Shown here: positions 47,421 to 59,455 of the stretch, one piece after another
Position numbering within the stretch: position 1 is the first letter of the stretch
Layout: the number at the start of each line of letters is the position of its first letter
Source: Combretum micranthum
Taxonomy: Eukaryota > Streptophyta > Magnoliopsida > Myrtales > Combretaceae
NCBI GenBank assembly: GCA_024138025.1
Contig: JAMXBD010000361.1
Location: 248,001-312,000 of the forward strand
Reading direction: 5' to 3'
DNA length: 64,000 nt
Translations under genes and position numbers: made by a program
Notes under the pieces: generated by a model
Seen by the model: only the letters and a program-made list of their open reading frames with translations
Database searches by the model: none
Told to the model about the DNA's origin: nothing

Positions 47421-49519
47421 GTACTTTATAAATGAAAATAAAGTATAATAATTATAAAATACATATTTCATACATAAGAATGGAAATTTAAATAAGCTAA
47501 ATTTTTTAGTAATGTGATACCTATACATAACAAGAAAATTATATGAAGTATATGAAAAGAAACACGATGGCACTAATAATAATAAATAAATAAATAAATA
47601 AATACAAGTATTATAAAGGATCAAATAAGGAACAATATAAAGATAGCGATAATAATAATTACAAAAATATAAGCCTGCTAAATATGAATTTTTCAAATAC
47701 CTGATAGATATATATAAATACCTAACAAGACTAGGACAAGCAAAATGAAAATAAATAATATAAATAGAACTAATATATCTTAAATGAATTCTTTTACTAA
47801 GTAAAATCATATTAGATTGATTAAACTAATTAAAGTACAATTAGTAATTGAGTTAGGTGATTAGTTTCAGTCAACTTGGCTAAGATTAATATATGAAGTA
47901 AAACCATAAAAAGAAAGGAGTATGTAATTTATAAAATACGTCTACTTTAGAATTAGTGTAAATTATCGTATAAATTATATCATAATTAATATGGTAAATA
48001 TATTGTTTCAAATATCTTATTTTTGAAACTAATAAAAGGATAGATTGATTGAATAATAAAATTGGATAACCATTACAAATAAGAAAACTTCTCTTATAAA
48101 TTTCATAACTTTAATCATAAAAACAATATATATATATATATATAGGATAAAATTCCTTGTTAAATAAGTAGAGACTATACCAAAATTGATAACTAAGACC
48201 CGAAAGAATACCGTTAATATCTTTATATAAATAACAAAATAATAATAAATATCTGTTATTTCATTTTCATAGGAAAAATATATTAGTTCTTAGATTTCCA
48301 ATAGCATATTCCGATAGTTTAGCGATGACCACAAGTGAGTAACTTTGTCCTTATCATACTATTTGTGCTTATAGAATAGCTGCACCAATAATAATATATC
48401 CAATTGATATGCATGTGAGATTAGGTATATTGCATGATGGTGTGTGCTTGATTGCCAAACTATCTTATTTTAAGTGATAAATCTATTGTATGATAATTAC
48501 TGTACGTAGCATGTTGTTGATGTCTGTGAATTATATGACCACCTTAAACTTGGCTAAAAACTTCTGGTACCATAAAGGAAATGGCCATGCATCGCATACA
48601 TCACATAAATTGCATATATTGCATAAAGCATGGCTACCTGCTCGTATTAGTATTCCGGACCTTTCGTAATGCTTCGTAAGCCTAAGCCTATAAGGCTTAT
48701 AGACATACACAAGGTTATCTTAGATCTGTTCATACCATAAGAACTAAAAGGTAAACGAAGGAACACCGCTTATGGTATTGCTTGGAATGACTAACACCTA
48801 GTGGAGGAGTCTAAAGCTGAAAACAGGAAATGAGTGTTAAAGAAATGATAAATTAAAGTGATAAATAAAGTCAGGACTGTTGTTTTCCTATAATCTTAGT
48901 CTCCTATGGGTAGATGAACCACATAGTAACATGATTCCTTCAACCCCCAAGAGAAGGCTTAAATCTCCATTGGTTTGGATTTCGGTCATTCAAACTACGC
49001 GTGCCTCATATGGTTTCTTGTTGCATTACATACGGTTGGTAATTATACTTGTTTGTTATTGTTTAATGTGTGGTCTGGTCAGGTTATCTCACTGAGCCCG
49101 TGGTTCGCTCATTCCCAACAGTTTTTTGTGCAGGATTACTACTAGCTGGGACTGGGTTAGGAATGTGTGAAGAGAACTTCTTCGACGGACTTCATTGAAG
49201 ATAGAAATATATGATATGGTAAACTTAGAATGTAAATTAGATAAATTGTATAATAATTGAAATTTGTAAGTTGTAAGTTTGAAACCCCATTTTCATTATT
49301 TGGTAGGGGATACCGATTCTCTGCAATCTTGGTAAAAAGTGCAAAATCGTATTCCATAGTTGAAATCCAGTAATATAATTTATCATTTATATGATAGATA
49401 TTGATAACTAAATAGAGTCTTGTATACTCTGACTTACAAGACGGCTCTCATGTTACCAGTACACACGCGGTATGATAGCTTTAGATTAATCCTACTAAGC
49501 CCCCTTTCGATGCGTGACA

Positions 49520-50144
49520 GGCCCCCCTGTAAGGCATGTTCCTATTGAACTGGATCAAACCGAACAATTAAATCTGATTTTGACATCATTAACATAACAT
49601 CAAGAATTGTAGGTATGTGTTGGGATAAGTTCGGGGATATGGTTTGGTTGAAATGTTTGGAGAATGTATTTTTTTTTTTTTTTTGTTGGCTTTATAATGC
49701 AATATGTTGTATTTAGGTTGATTATAGACATTTTCTTGCATTTTTTCAGGTTTTCTAAAGAGGGCATAATCAACACCTATGCCCTCTTCATTAGAAAAAA
49801 AAATTTACAAATAAGGAATGGTTAGCAACCATGCCCTCTTTGTATTGTACAAAGGGTGCAATCGGTGACTATTGATGATGAATTTCTAAATCAAAGGTTA
49901 CCAAGTTTTAATAATTTATAAACCTACAATTCTACTCCTAAACTCGTTTTTAACAGGTACGTGCACCTATCACTTCAGTAACATAGAGTAGATGTAGGGT
50001 CATCTCCATAGGAAACATTTTCAAGCACTAGTACTACTCTAATCTTCCTATTATCTAGCAAATTAATTAGAGAATTGATTGAATGAAAGCTTATTAATCT
50101 AAAACTAAGAATTACACTAAGTTATATTAGCATCATAACACACA
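49520..50144. other. host sequence of the nest, left part
   Basis: Contains poly-T at about 49672-49685, and around 49754-49870 a set of agagggcat / atgccctctt words in both orientations. A further atgcccttttt block occurs near 61921 on the far side of the nest. The gtacgtgcacctatcac / agggtcatctccataggaa wording near 49958-50010 suggests transposon internal sequence. No coding region is recognised. Confidence 0.4.
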
Positions 50145-50149
50145 AAAAC

Positions 50150-53144
50150 TGTAAGGCCCCAGATTTACCCCTATATTTAAAATAGGCAAACCCAGTTCTC
50201 TAACCACATATAATTTGTAGTATTATATGTAAGGTTGTAATCTAGGATCAATTTGTATAATTATTTTCCTAAATGTCTTATAAGAATAAACTTTATTACT
50301 AATAGTACATAATACATTCCATAAAATACAACTTTTAACTTCATTACTTCAGAAAAGATCCATACATACATACATACATACATACATACATACATACATA
50401 CAAAGCTCGTAAACAAGCCATTTACAAAATATATCAAAGGATAATAAAATTCCTATTAACTAATACATAAGTTTTTAAAGCATATATGCACATATAGCTA
50501 TTCTATTATATAAGGGTTCCATCAACGTCAAGGTCGTCTCTACTCCTCCCAATCATCTAAGAACTCCTCAAAGTCCGATCCATATCCCTTGTATAGAATT
50601 CATCATCCATACCTAAAAAGGATAAAAATATGAGCCAGAGGCCCAGTATACAAATAACAAAAACAAATGCGTAATGGCTCAAACGATCTTAAACTATAAT
50701 GCAATGTGACAATCATTCACTTATTAGATAATCTTTAATTAGTCAAACATCACTGGAGTATTCAAACTCCAAACAATAAGGATATATGGGGGTCTAGAGT
50801 AACGATCACGATACTCAGGGGGTTGATATAAGCAGCTCGGATACTTATATCTCCTAGATGATATATCCATAAAAGAAAAAATAACTTCATCTAGGGTTAG
50901 CAGCCATTACACAACTTCACTTATCTTAGTCCATAACATCACTTAGTCCAATTATTCCCATAAACATTTGAACTAAATCATATTATTTCATTCTAAGCTT
51001 AAGCAAATGTTAAGCCGACACCGTTTTCTCCATCAGTTACCCACTGTTCTACTTAGGAAAGTCTTATCAAAAGACAAGGGTGGCCTAAGCGCCTAAACTA
51101 CCATGCCCCTAATTTGAGCAAGGTGCTACTCCCCGAACCGGATACCGATCTGCCATCTAGGCCATATACGAATTTAAACAGCGTAAGAGAAATCCAATTC
51201 AAACAAAGTTTTAAGTTTTTCTATATTAAAATTTATTAAAGATATGCCTATCCTAAGCAAAGAATAAACACGTTACTGTGTACCTGTACTAACTCGGGAA
51301 TTAATGGGGGTAGCCAAGCGAGGATCAAATACTGTTTAATCAAATTATCACAATTTCACACTGAGTTCAAGCTCAATATCAACTAATCTCATACATAACT
51401 ATTCAAAGAAATTCAAATAAGTTATCACAAGATCTTAAAACAAGCAAAGGAAATGATATATACAATATAACTAGTTTTAGCTTAAGACTCATAGAAAATT
51501 AATAATTTGCTAAATCTACAAATATACTTAAATCATGCTTAATTATATCATTCAATCATAATTACATATCAAATATCATTAATCTATCTCATTTTAGCTT
51601 AAAAAGATTCATTTCATAAGTTAAAACACATTTAACAAACCAATACAAGTTTTTAACTTTGTTTTAGAAAGTGTAACAGTTGGAAAGAATCAAAATTTAA
51701 GCAATGATATTTTTAAAATTTGTAAAAACTTAAAATATGAAAGTTATAGATCTCTTTTTAAACTTTCCAACGCAACTTAAATCACCTCAAACGGAGGTTG
51801 AATGAAAAAGTTACGATCAAATTACAAAACAACATCACAGCAGGGAAGAGATCAGAAATCGAAATGCCCTCCCATATGAGGCGTTTGGGAGGCCATTTCA
51901 ACCCAATGACATTGCACTTTTCCATCTGAGAGTGATACACCCTTGCATATGGGGGCGTTTCCTCCATATACCCTCCCCCCTCCCATATAGGGCTGTTTCA
52001 ACTTAGGAAAAGTGCATTTTCAAGGTCAGAGGGTAAAACACCCTTCCATATGGGGCTATATGACAGGGTGTTTCAAAATTTTTCGCCTTCCCCTATTTTG
52101 AACACAAAATTTTTACAACTTTAACACTTTTAAATTCAACCAAAACGCTTTCTTAGCTCACTATAACTTGATATATGAACTTCACATCATCTATTATATA
52201 TCTCAAACTCATTAAACAACATCATTTCACTTCAATCTCCACCCTCCAATCAATACAACATTCAACATAACTTTCAACAAGCTCAACTTCACTTAACCCT
52301 TACTACACCACTCATACATCATTCCATTACAACATTCAACATAACTTTCAACAAGCTCAACTTCACTTAACCCTTACTACACCACTCATACATCATTCCA
52401 TTTTCATCCTTACACTTCAACTACTAAACATGCATATATTATACGTCATTGGTAGCCCAAACATTCATCAACACATCACCAATACATATATACATATCAA
52501 ATTCATATTTAACAAACTCTACACTATGAAACTTGCATCAAATGTAACTCAAACTTACCTCAAATCTTTGGGCTTGTTTTGCAAGGCTTTAGAATGACCT
52601 TTTGGTGGCTAACTTGCGAAAATTTGGATGTGAATCTTGGTCTTGAAGTTGAGGTGGCTTTGGAAGAGAAAATAATGGGTTTTGTGTTTGCTTGGGAGGT
52701 TGTTTTGAGGGTGGTCTGATTTTGGACGAAAATGAGATATTTTTTTGGCTTATTGTTTATCCAAAATTGACTTTTAAGGCAGCCTATATAAAGTCATAAA
52801 GTAGCTTTTTAATTAGGCTTAATTAAGGTTATTAATTTAAGTAAAACAAAGGCATTTAGCTAGCTTTTGGTTTTCAAAAAAATCTACTACACTATACTTG
52901 AAATATATATATATATATATATATAAATCTAATATTACTCATTTCATATACAACATCAATATGTAAATCAATATTAAGTATTTATTATACTGATGCAAAC
53001 ATAATTATTCTACACTACTCAAACATATACATTAAATTACACTAGCTTAATCTATATGTAAAACAGATTATTTATTTATTTTAATAAGCAACTATAATCA
53101 CTCATATATAATATGATATTGGGAATAAAAGCATGGCTATTACA
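50150..53144 (-). mobile_element. giant solo LTR (3.0 kb), TSD aaaac
   Basis: It starts tgtaaggcccc at 50150 and ends atggctattaca at 53144, flanked by aaaac at 50145-50149 and 53145-53149. It has no internal domain. The minus-strand reading is inferred: start tgtaatagcc, a TATA-like ctttatatagg near 52790, a leader, and a close in ggggccttaca. Inside are (CATA)n at 50361-50401, a perfect 74-bp tandem duplication at 52254-52401, four ccatatg-type words at 51867-52057 and (AT)n near 52904-52925. Confidence 0.85.
52254..52401. repeat. perfect 74-bp tandem duplication
   Basis: tacaacattcaacataac starts at 52254 and again at 52328, with the whole unit through catcattccatt repeated without visible change. 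This points to a recent slippage or unequal exchange within the LTR. Confidence 0.9.
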
Positions 53145-53149
53145 AAAAC

Positions 53150-53820
53150 AAAACGAAACAAGCACGATCTAATTTGCTCATTTCCTTAACATAGATTCAC
53201 ACACATGTTCCTCGAATGATTAATACCTGCAAGAATCCATTAAGTAATTGTTCTTTTCGAAAACATTCATATCCAACAACTAGTGTGTCCATTAGAATCT
53301 CTTCATGATTAACAACCACTTGAATGTTACATTAAGATTAAATTATTTTTAAATTCTCTAAACAAATGCAGAAAGTCCTACAGTGATATCTCTATCACTA
53401 TGAGTGACTTGTTTAGTAAACAAGATCTATTCAATGGAATCACCTCTTGATGTCTTCCAATGAAATATGATCAAGAAGGTGTTACACTTTCACCACTTCT
53501 TGAGATTTTTAATTCTATCTACTAGAACTAGATAATGATTAGATAAATTAAACTCTAGCGATTAAATTTTTAGTTAATTTCATGAATAAATCCTATTCTC
53601 TACCCATGCGGAATGACAAAGTAACGGATAAACAATAATTGAAAGATTAAACACAATAGAAGAGAAAAGAGAGTAGAGAAAAGATAAAAACCCCTTTATT
53701 AGATTTGGGTGAAGATCTGGAGTCTTGCACAAAACACATGAACAGCATGATTCCATTTACTTTCTCAAGTTCTTCAAGAAAATTACAACTCACAAACTAA
53801 TACAAGATTACAAACACATA
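53150..53820. other. host sequence of the nest, middle part
   Basis: Non-coding, between the solo LTR and the gypsy element. The gatctattcaatggaatcacc and tgatgtcttccaatg phrases have no recognised source. It continues after the gypsy element at 61114. Confidence 0.4.
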
Positions 53821-53825
53821 CTATG

Positions 53826-54256
53826 TGATGTAGGACGGAAAGCGTAAAGATAACAGAAATCAATAGCAACGATTGATTTCAAAGACAAGATGCAAAAGAT
53901 TGCAACTTTATTGAGAAATTCTCTTAAATAAGGTTTCAAATATGATAAAATGTTCTAAGAAACATAAGCTAGGGTTTCTAGACTATTTATATGCATAACA
54001 AAGTCTTAAAAATGACAATAAAGAAAAATAACTCGGACAATTAAAAGTAGGAGTAAAAGCTGATTGCTTAAAAGCGAAACGTCAAGCAACCTAAATGTAG
54101 GCCGGCACTTAGACCGACAGCCTATATCCCTAAGCCAGCAACTTATTGGCTTGCGTTGTAAGTTCCCATCAAGGTCGAAAACCTTCATTCCTGTGCTTTC
54201 GGGATCGCTTCTTAGCCGCTTCTTTGCTCATGAATGTGTCGGCTATATCTACGTCA
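53826..54256 (-). repeat. gypsy 3' LTR
   Basis: It runs from tgatgtagga to tctacgtca. On the minus strand a TATA box, catataaatag, lies near 53985, and gccggc/gccgac words lie upstream of it at about 54098-54170. The purine-rich tract ataggtgggagagaa (54257-54271, minus) precedes it. Confidence 0.85.
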
Positions 54257-54271
54257 TTCTCTCCCACCTAT

Positions 54272-54659
54272 AAAGAACTCGACCTCGAGTTCTCATCTAG
54301 ATACAAAGGCACATCTTCAAGATGGTAAAGAGACAAATCAGCAACATTGAACGTCTTTGAGATTCCCATGATGTCGAGAAGTCCAACTATATATGCATTG
54401 TCTTTGATCTTCCTTACTATTTGATATGGCCCATATTTTCATGGTTGCAATTTGTTGTACTTCCCAATTGGAAATCGCTCCTTCCTCAGAAATGCCATTA
54501 CTTGATCTCCTACTGAGAATAACTATTGCCTTCGATGCTTGTCTGAACTCGCTTTGTACTTAGCATTAGCTTTCTCAATCCTCTCTTTGATTTCAAATGT
54601 AATTATCTGCTAGTTCTTTGCCATATGCTTAGCTGGTGTACTGAACTCAGATGATCTTG
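54272..54659 (-). pseudogene. gypsy integrase C-terminal module, separated by the copia insertion
   Basis: The minus strand reads RIEKANAKYKASSDKHRR, then [42 protein letters not shown] and [15 protein letters not shown]. This is the post-integrase strand of gypsy pol, continuing the integrase fragment that ends at 56503. Two in-frame stops are present. Confidence 0.85.
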
Positions 54660-54664
54660 GTAGC

Positions 54665-56497
54665 TGTTAGAAATAATATACAAGGAATACTTAAGAGGGT
54701 GGGTGAATTAACTATTACAAATTTTTCTGTTTTATCAAACTAGATTAATTAACTAAGATAAGACAAGAGAAAAATTAAACAAACAGATGCAGCGAAATAA
54801 ACTAATTAAAACTTATTAACAAATAAGCAGAGATAAAAAAAAACACAGAGAGAGAGAAAGAGAAGCAACACAAGGATTTAACGTGGAGTTTGGCCTACTA
54901 CCTACTCTCCACGGTGCAAATGCCTCAAAGAGGACTTTTACCTCTATATTGATTATTCCAAAATCAATACACCTCTTAGACGAGGAATTACAACAATGCC
55001 TATCACAATAGAACTTTTATAATTACCTTTCACAAAGGACTTCCACTTGATAAATCAAGTGTTGTGCTGGTAACACACGACCAGACTTCGAATGCCTCCC
55101 ACTGAGGACTTCCTACCTGATTGCAATTAGGACGATGCTGGTAACTCCAGACCAAACTTCAAATGTCTCCTATTGAGGACTTCTCACTACCTTCAACGAA
55201 GGACTTCTCTTTGCCTCTACGAGGACTTCACTTTGCCTCCATTAAGGACTTTTCTCAATGCCTCCTACTGAGGACTTTTAATTTTTTCTCTACGAAGACT
55301 TCTTTTACAAATGCCTCCTTTGAGGACTTTTTACAAATAGCTCATATATGAGTAGGTTTAAAATTGAAAGGCTCTTAAGGAAATATACAAATTTCCTTTA
55401 TAAAGAAACGCTCCTATTTGAGTAGATTTATAACAAAAATACTTTGGAAATTTTACAAATTCCTTTCATAAACTGAGCTCTTTAAAAGAGCAGATAATCA
55501 ACTTTTGTAAATCTTCAACGGTGCTCAAAAACTCTCGTTTAGAGTGTGTCAACAAATTTAGAAATAGAACACTAATTGTTCTCTTTAAAAAAAAATTCAA
55601 ATTAACGAGAACGAGAACAGAAACACAAGTAAAAAATTTTACAAGACGTTGTTTTTGTTTTTACTGTGCATTTTAAAAATTATAGAATTTCTCATTTTTT
55701 AAAGAGAAGCGGAAAATTCTATTTATAGCTCTGCCCGTTATCAAAAAGTTTCTAACAACCCATACTTGTGTTTAATGAGCTTAACGTTTAAAAAAAAAGT
55801 GTAAAAGTCAAAAGCAGAGAAAGAGCATTAAATGTGTTTGACACATGCATTAAATACATTCCAACAGCTCTTTTCTTTCCAAAGTCGAGGGCTAAATTTC
55901 TAAAGTCGAGGTCTGAGGTCGAGGCCTAAGCTTCAGCCCTTGACTTCATAAATTTTGCCCAATGCCAAATTTATGAAGTTGATGGCAAATATATGAAGTT
56001 GAGGTCTGAGGTCGAGGCCTAAACTTCAGCCCTCAACTTTATAAATTTTACCCAAAGGCAAACTTTCTAAAGTCAAGGCAAAATTATGAAGTCGAGGCCT
56101 AAACTTCAGCCCTTGACTTTATAAATTTTGTCCAAAACTTCAGCCCTTGACTTTACGATTTTACCCAAAACTCCAGTCCTTGACTTCACGATTTTACGCA
56201 AAACTTTAGCCCTTGACTTTATAGTTTTGCCTAAAACTTTAACACTTCACTTCACAGTTTTGGTCAAAACTCAGTCTTTTGTCTTTATCTGATGAATACC
56301 GCCTCTACCTTTCTTCTACTGGGCTCGATAGCTATGTCTTTTATTTTTCTTCAACTTTTTGCTCTGTTAAAACTTAAACAACAGCAGAACAAATACAAAG
56401 CATATATATATATAAATATTTTAAGTATTTGAACAATTAAGGATATTTAAATAATTAATATTCTCATCAAAATCATTTGTGAACATAAAGTTCAATA
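54665..56497. mobile_element. copia solo LTR (1.83 kb) nested in the gypsy integrase, TSD gtagc
   Basis: It starts tgttagaaataat and ends agttcaata, with gtagc at 54660-54664 and 56498-56502. It is the same LTR as 21584-23417, including the gaggacttc tandem words (55080-55330), the 30-bp minisatellite (55890-56280) and the (TA)n at 56403-56414. The last bases caata instead of caaca are the only visible edge change. Confidence 0.92.
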
Positions 56498-56502
56498 GTA
56501 GC

Positions 56503-57212
56503 TTCACCAAATCCATGACATGTTGTGGTGTCTTGGTGTAGACAATAGAAAATGGAGATTTCCCAGCGTTCCTGTGGACTAAACTATTGTAGGCGAACTC
56601 TGTTTGAGCAAGCAACGAGTCCCACATCTTTAGCTTCTCTCCACAAATGCTTCTGATCATGTTTCCAAGGGTTTTGTTGGTCACCTCGGTTTGTCTGTCT
56701 ATCTATGGATGAACTGTACTACTGTAGTTCAACGATGAGTCGAACATAAACCAAGTGTCTTCCAGAAATAGCTCAAAAATTTGATGTCCTAGTCCGATGT
56801 GATGGACTTTGGAACCCCATGTGTTCGTACTACTTCTTTGAAAAATAACCTGTCAATAGCTTGAGCATTAGCAGTCTTCCTACATGGAATGAAATGGGCC
56901 ATCTTAGAAAACTTGTCTACAACAACAAAAACTGAGTCAACACCTCATTGGGTATGAGGCAAACCTAAAATAAAGTCCATGGACAAGCTCCTCCTAAATG
57001 TTCTCAAGTACTGGCAAAGGAGGATATAGTCCAATGTTTTGAGATTGGCCTTTGGTTGTTTGGCATATGTAACATCTCTGCACAATCTTTCCTACATCTC
57101 TCTTCAACTGGGGCCAGTAATACCTTTCAGCCACAGCAGCAATAGTTTTATCTATCCCAAAATGCCTCGCTGATCCTCCTCCATGCAGATCCCTAATTAA
57201 TTTTTCTCTCAA
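56503..57212 (-). pseudogene. gypsy integrase: zinc domain and DDE core
   Basis: At 57212-56994 the frame reads [10 protein letters not shown] and CYICQ, the His-His-Cys-Cys zinc domain, with [10 protein letters not shown] between them. The core follows across a frame change: [20 protein letters not shown], then [14 protein letters not shown] and DIKFLSYFW, and at 56684-56503 MIRSICGEKLKMWDS, AQTEFAYNSLVHR and GKSPFSIVY. The DDE region is recognisable but has several stops. The copia LTR cuts the gene after the VMDLVKLL block. Confidence 0.9.
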
Positions 57213-57399
57213 TGATGATTTAAGGATGCACAGCTAGTTACCTTTCATCAAATAACCCTCATGTATGTGATACTCACCACAAGGCTCCCTGGTACTACAC
57301 TTTTCCTAGATCTCCTTAAAACCAAGATCTCCTGCATAAAGTTCCTTCACATGCTCAAATCCTACTGCCTCAGTGCTCATCACAGCCAACACTTCAGCC

Positions 57400-58660
57400 C
57401 TCCTACTCAAGGCATCAATAACTTTATTTTAAGTTCCAGATTTGTGCATTAGTTTAAAGGAAAACCTTTGCAGAAACTGGATCCATCTAGCATGCACATC
57501 CTTACTGATCCTAGTTTGATTACTCAGATGTTTTAGAGCCACACAGTTTGAGTACAGCACAACCTCCTTCCCTACGAGGTAATGCTCCTATACTCGCAAA
57601 GCCCTTACAACCGAATAGAACTCTTTGTCATATGTAGACCAGTTCTTCCTTGCTTCACACAGCTTTTCACTATAGAAAGCAACGGGCCTCTTCTCTTAAG
57701 ATAGCACAACCCCTACTCCTACTCCACTGGCATCACAGTCTACCTCAAAAAGCTTCTCAAAATCAGGTAGCGCTAACACAGGAGCACTACATAATTTCTC
57801 CTTCAACATAGCAAAACCAACCTCAACTTCCTTACCCCACTAAAACTTCCCTTTCTTCAGGCATTCAATCAAAGGAGCAGCAATGGTACTTAAGTACCAA
57901 ATAAACCTTATGTAAAAACTCAATAAGTCTAGGAAACTTCTCAACTCTGTCACGGTCTTAGGAGTAGGCCACTCCCTTATAGATCTCACCTTCTCATCAT
58001 CCACCATGATCCCTTCACTACTAACGACAAAACCCAAAAACAATAGCCTTTTCATCATAAAAATACACTTTTTCATATATGCATATAATTGATTGTCCAG
58101 CAACACAGTCATAACACTCCTAAGATGCTCTAGGTGCTCTTCTTCGGATTTACTATAAATCAGGATATCGGCAAAATAGACCTCAACAAAGCGTCCAATA
58201 AAAGGTTTTAGTACCTGATTCATAAATCGCATGAATGTACTGGGGGCGTTATTGAGGCTAAAGGGCATCACCAACCACTCGTAGAGCCCTTCCTTTGTTT
58301 TGAAGGCCGTTTTTCACTTATCCCTAGGCCTAATCTAGATCTGATGATAACTACTCCTCAGGTCTACTTTGGAGAAGATAACTACCCTACTCAGCCTATC
58401 CAACATGTCCTCTAAGTGGGGAATTGGTAATTTATACCCAATGGTGATCTTGTTGATAGCTCTACTATCAATACACATTCACCAACTGCCATCCTTCTTA
58501 GGTGTAAGCAGCGCAGGCACAGCACAAGGACTCAAGCTGTCCCTAATAAAGCCCTTCTGTATCATCTCTAGTACCTTTTCCTGCAAGATTGCTGTTTCCT
58601 TGGGACTCATCCTATAGTGTAGCAAATTTGGCAAACTACCTCCAGACACCAAATCAATTT
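57400..58660 (-). pseudogene. gypsy reverse transcriptase and RNase H, active site altered
   Basis: Minus strand 58660-57840 covers [33 protein letters not shown], then [10 protein letters not shown]. Plant gypsy RTs have Y-x-D-D at this point; here the first Asp codon is gcc (58170-58172), so one of the two catalytic Asp is Ala. Stops occur before the KTAFKTKEG block. RNase H is spread over about 57830-57430 in a degraded state ([13 protein letters not shown] near 57715, then SEKLCEARKNWSTYD-like wording). Confidence 0.88.
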
Positions 58661-58685
58661 GGTGCTAGATATCTCTCAAAGATGG

Positions 58686-59300
58686 TTACCCCTCTGGCAA
58701 GTCTTCAGGCATCACTTCTTTAAACTCTTCCAACACTTCCTTCACACACTCTAGCACCTCACTACTACTCTCCTCCTCCACCTTCATAACATTCTTTACA
58801 ACTAATGCATGTACCACCTTAGACTCCTTAATAGTCTCCTCCATCTCCTTTCCTGATTGAGTAATAGTAAGGAAGGCTCGTTTCTCAACCTTAGCAGCTT
58901 TAGAACGGCTTGCCACTGTAAGGGGTAGCAAGGTATACTTCACACCTCCCTTCTCTAGCCTATACAAGTTCTCCTTCCCAACGTGTTGTGCATTCACGTC
59001 GTATTGCCAGGGTCGTCCAAACAACACATGACAAGCATCCATGTCTACAATGTCACAATAGACCTCATCCTAGTACTTGCCAGTAGAAAACAGCACTCGG
59101 CACCTCTTTTTCGCCTCTATCCTCTCAGCAGACTTTATCCACCCAGTAACATATGGGTTTGGATGTTTCTCAATAGGAAGCTGTAACTGGTTGACGATTG
59201 CTCTACCAATTATATTCTCATAATTCCACTATCCACAATCAAATCAAACACCCTTCCACCCTTAGTACATCGAATGCGAAATAATTGATGTCATTGAGTA
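58686..59300 (-). pseudogene. gypsy protease and linker
   Basis: Near 59240 the minus strand reads GGRVFDLIVDSG, with the aspartic protease Asp-Ser-Gly. A frame break follows, then a QLQLPIEKHPNPYV-like stretch. The open part 59042-58686 begins MDACHVLFGRPWQYDV, the usual block after the protease, and ends with EEFKEVMPEDLPEG, which leads into RT. Confidence 0.85.
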
Positions 59301-59455
59301 TCGTCCTCTTGTTTAGGCACCAACATCATTTTTCTAATCACATATGTCTGCCCAACCTCCTCATCCTCTTCTTCATAAACATCATCATCCCCATCAGGTT
59401 CACATACCTCTTCTTCCTCATCCCGCTCTACAATATTAACACTCTTCCTGTTTGA

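Larger units (their letters stand above)
44502..49519 (+). mobile_element. giant LTR in plus orientation, left edge uncertain
   Basis: The right edge, ttcgatgcgtgaca at 49519, is the same closing sequence (gcgtgaca) as the minus-strand giant LTRs. Inside are a TATA box, tataaata (46177-46184), a leader with intron-like signals (46361-46486), and near the end the ctcactgagc / cccaacagttttttgtgcagg wording typical of such LTRs. A TGTAACCC start at 44502 would give about 5.0 kb, but the flanks tgcaa and ggccc do not match, so the left edge or the element integrity is unresolved. Confidence 0.55.

Noticed and set aside
46845..47810. Open frames in the (ATT)n field and on its opposite strand, including a 150-codon minus frame
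   Set aside because: Stop-poor low-complexity composition; the products are poly-Ile/Leu/Tyr with no domain.
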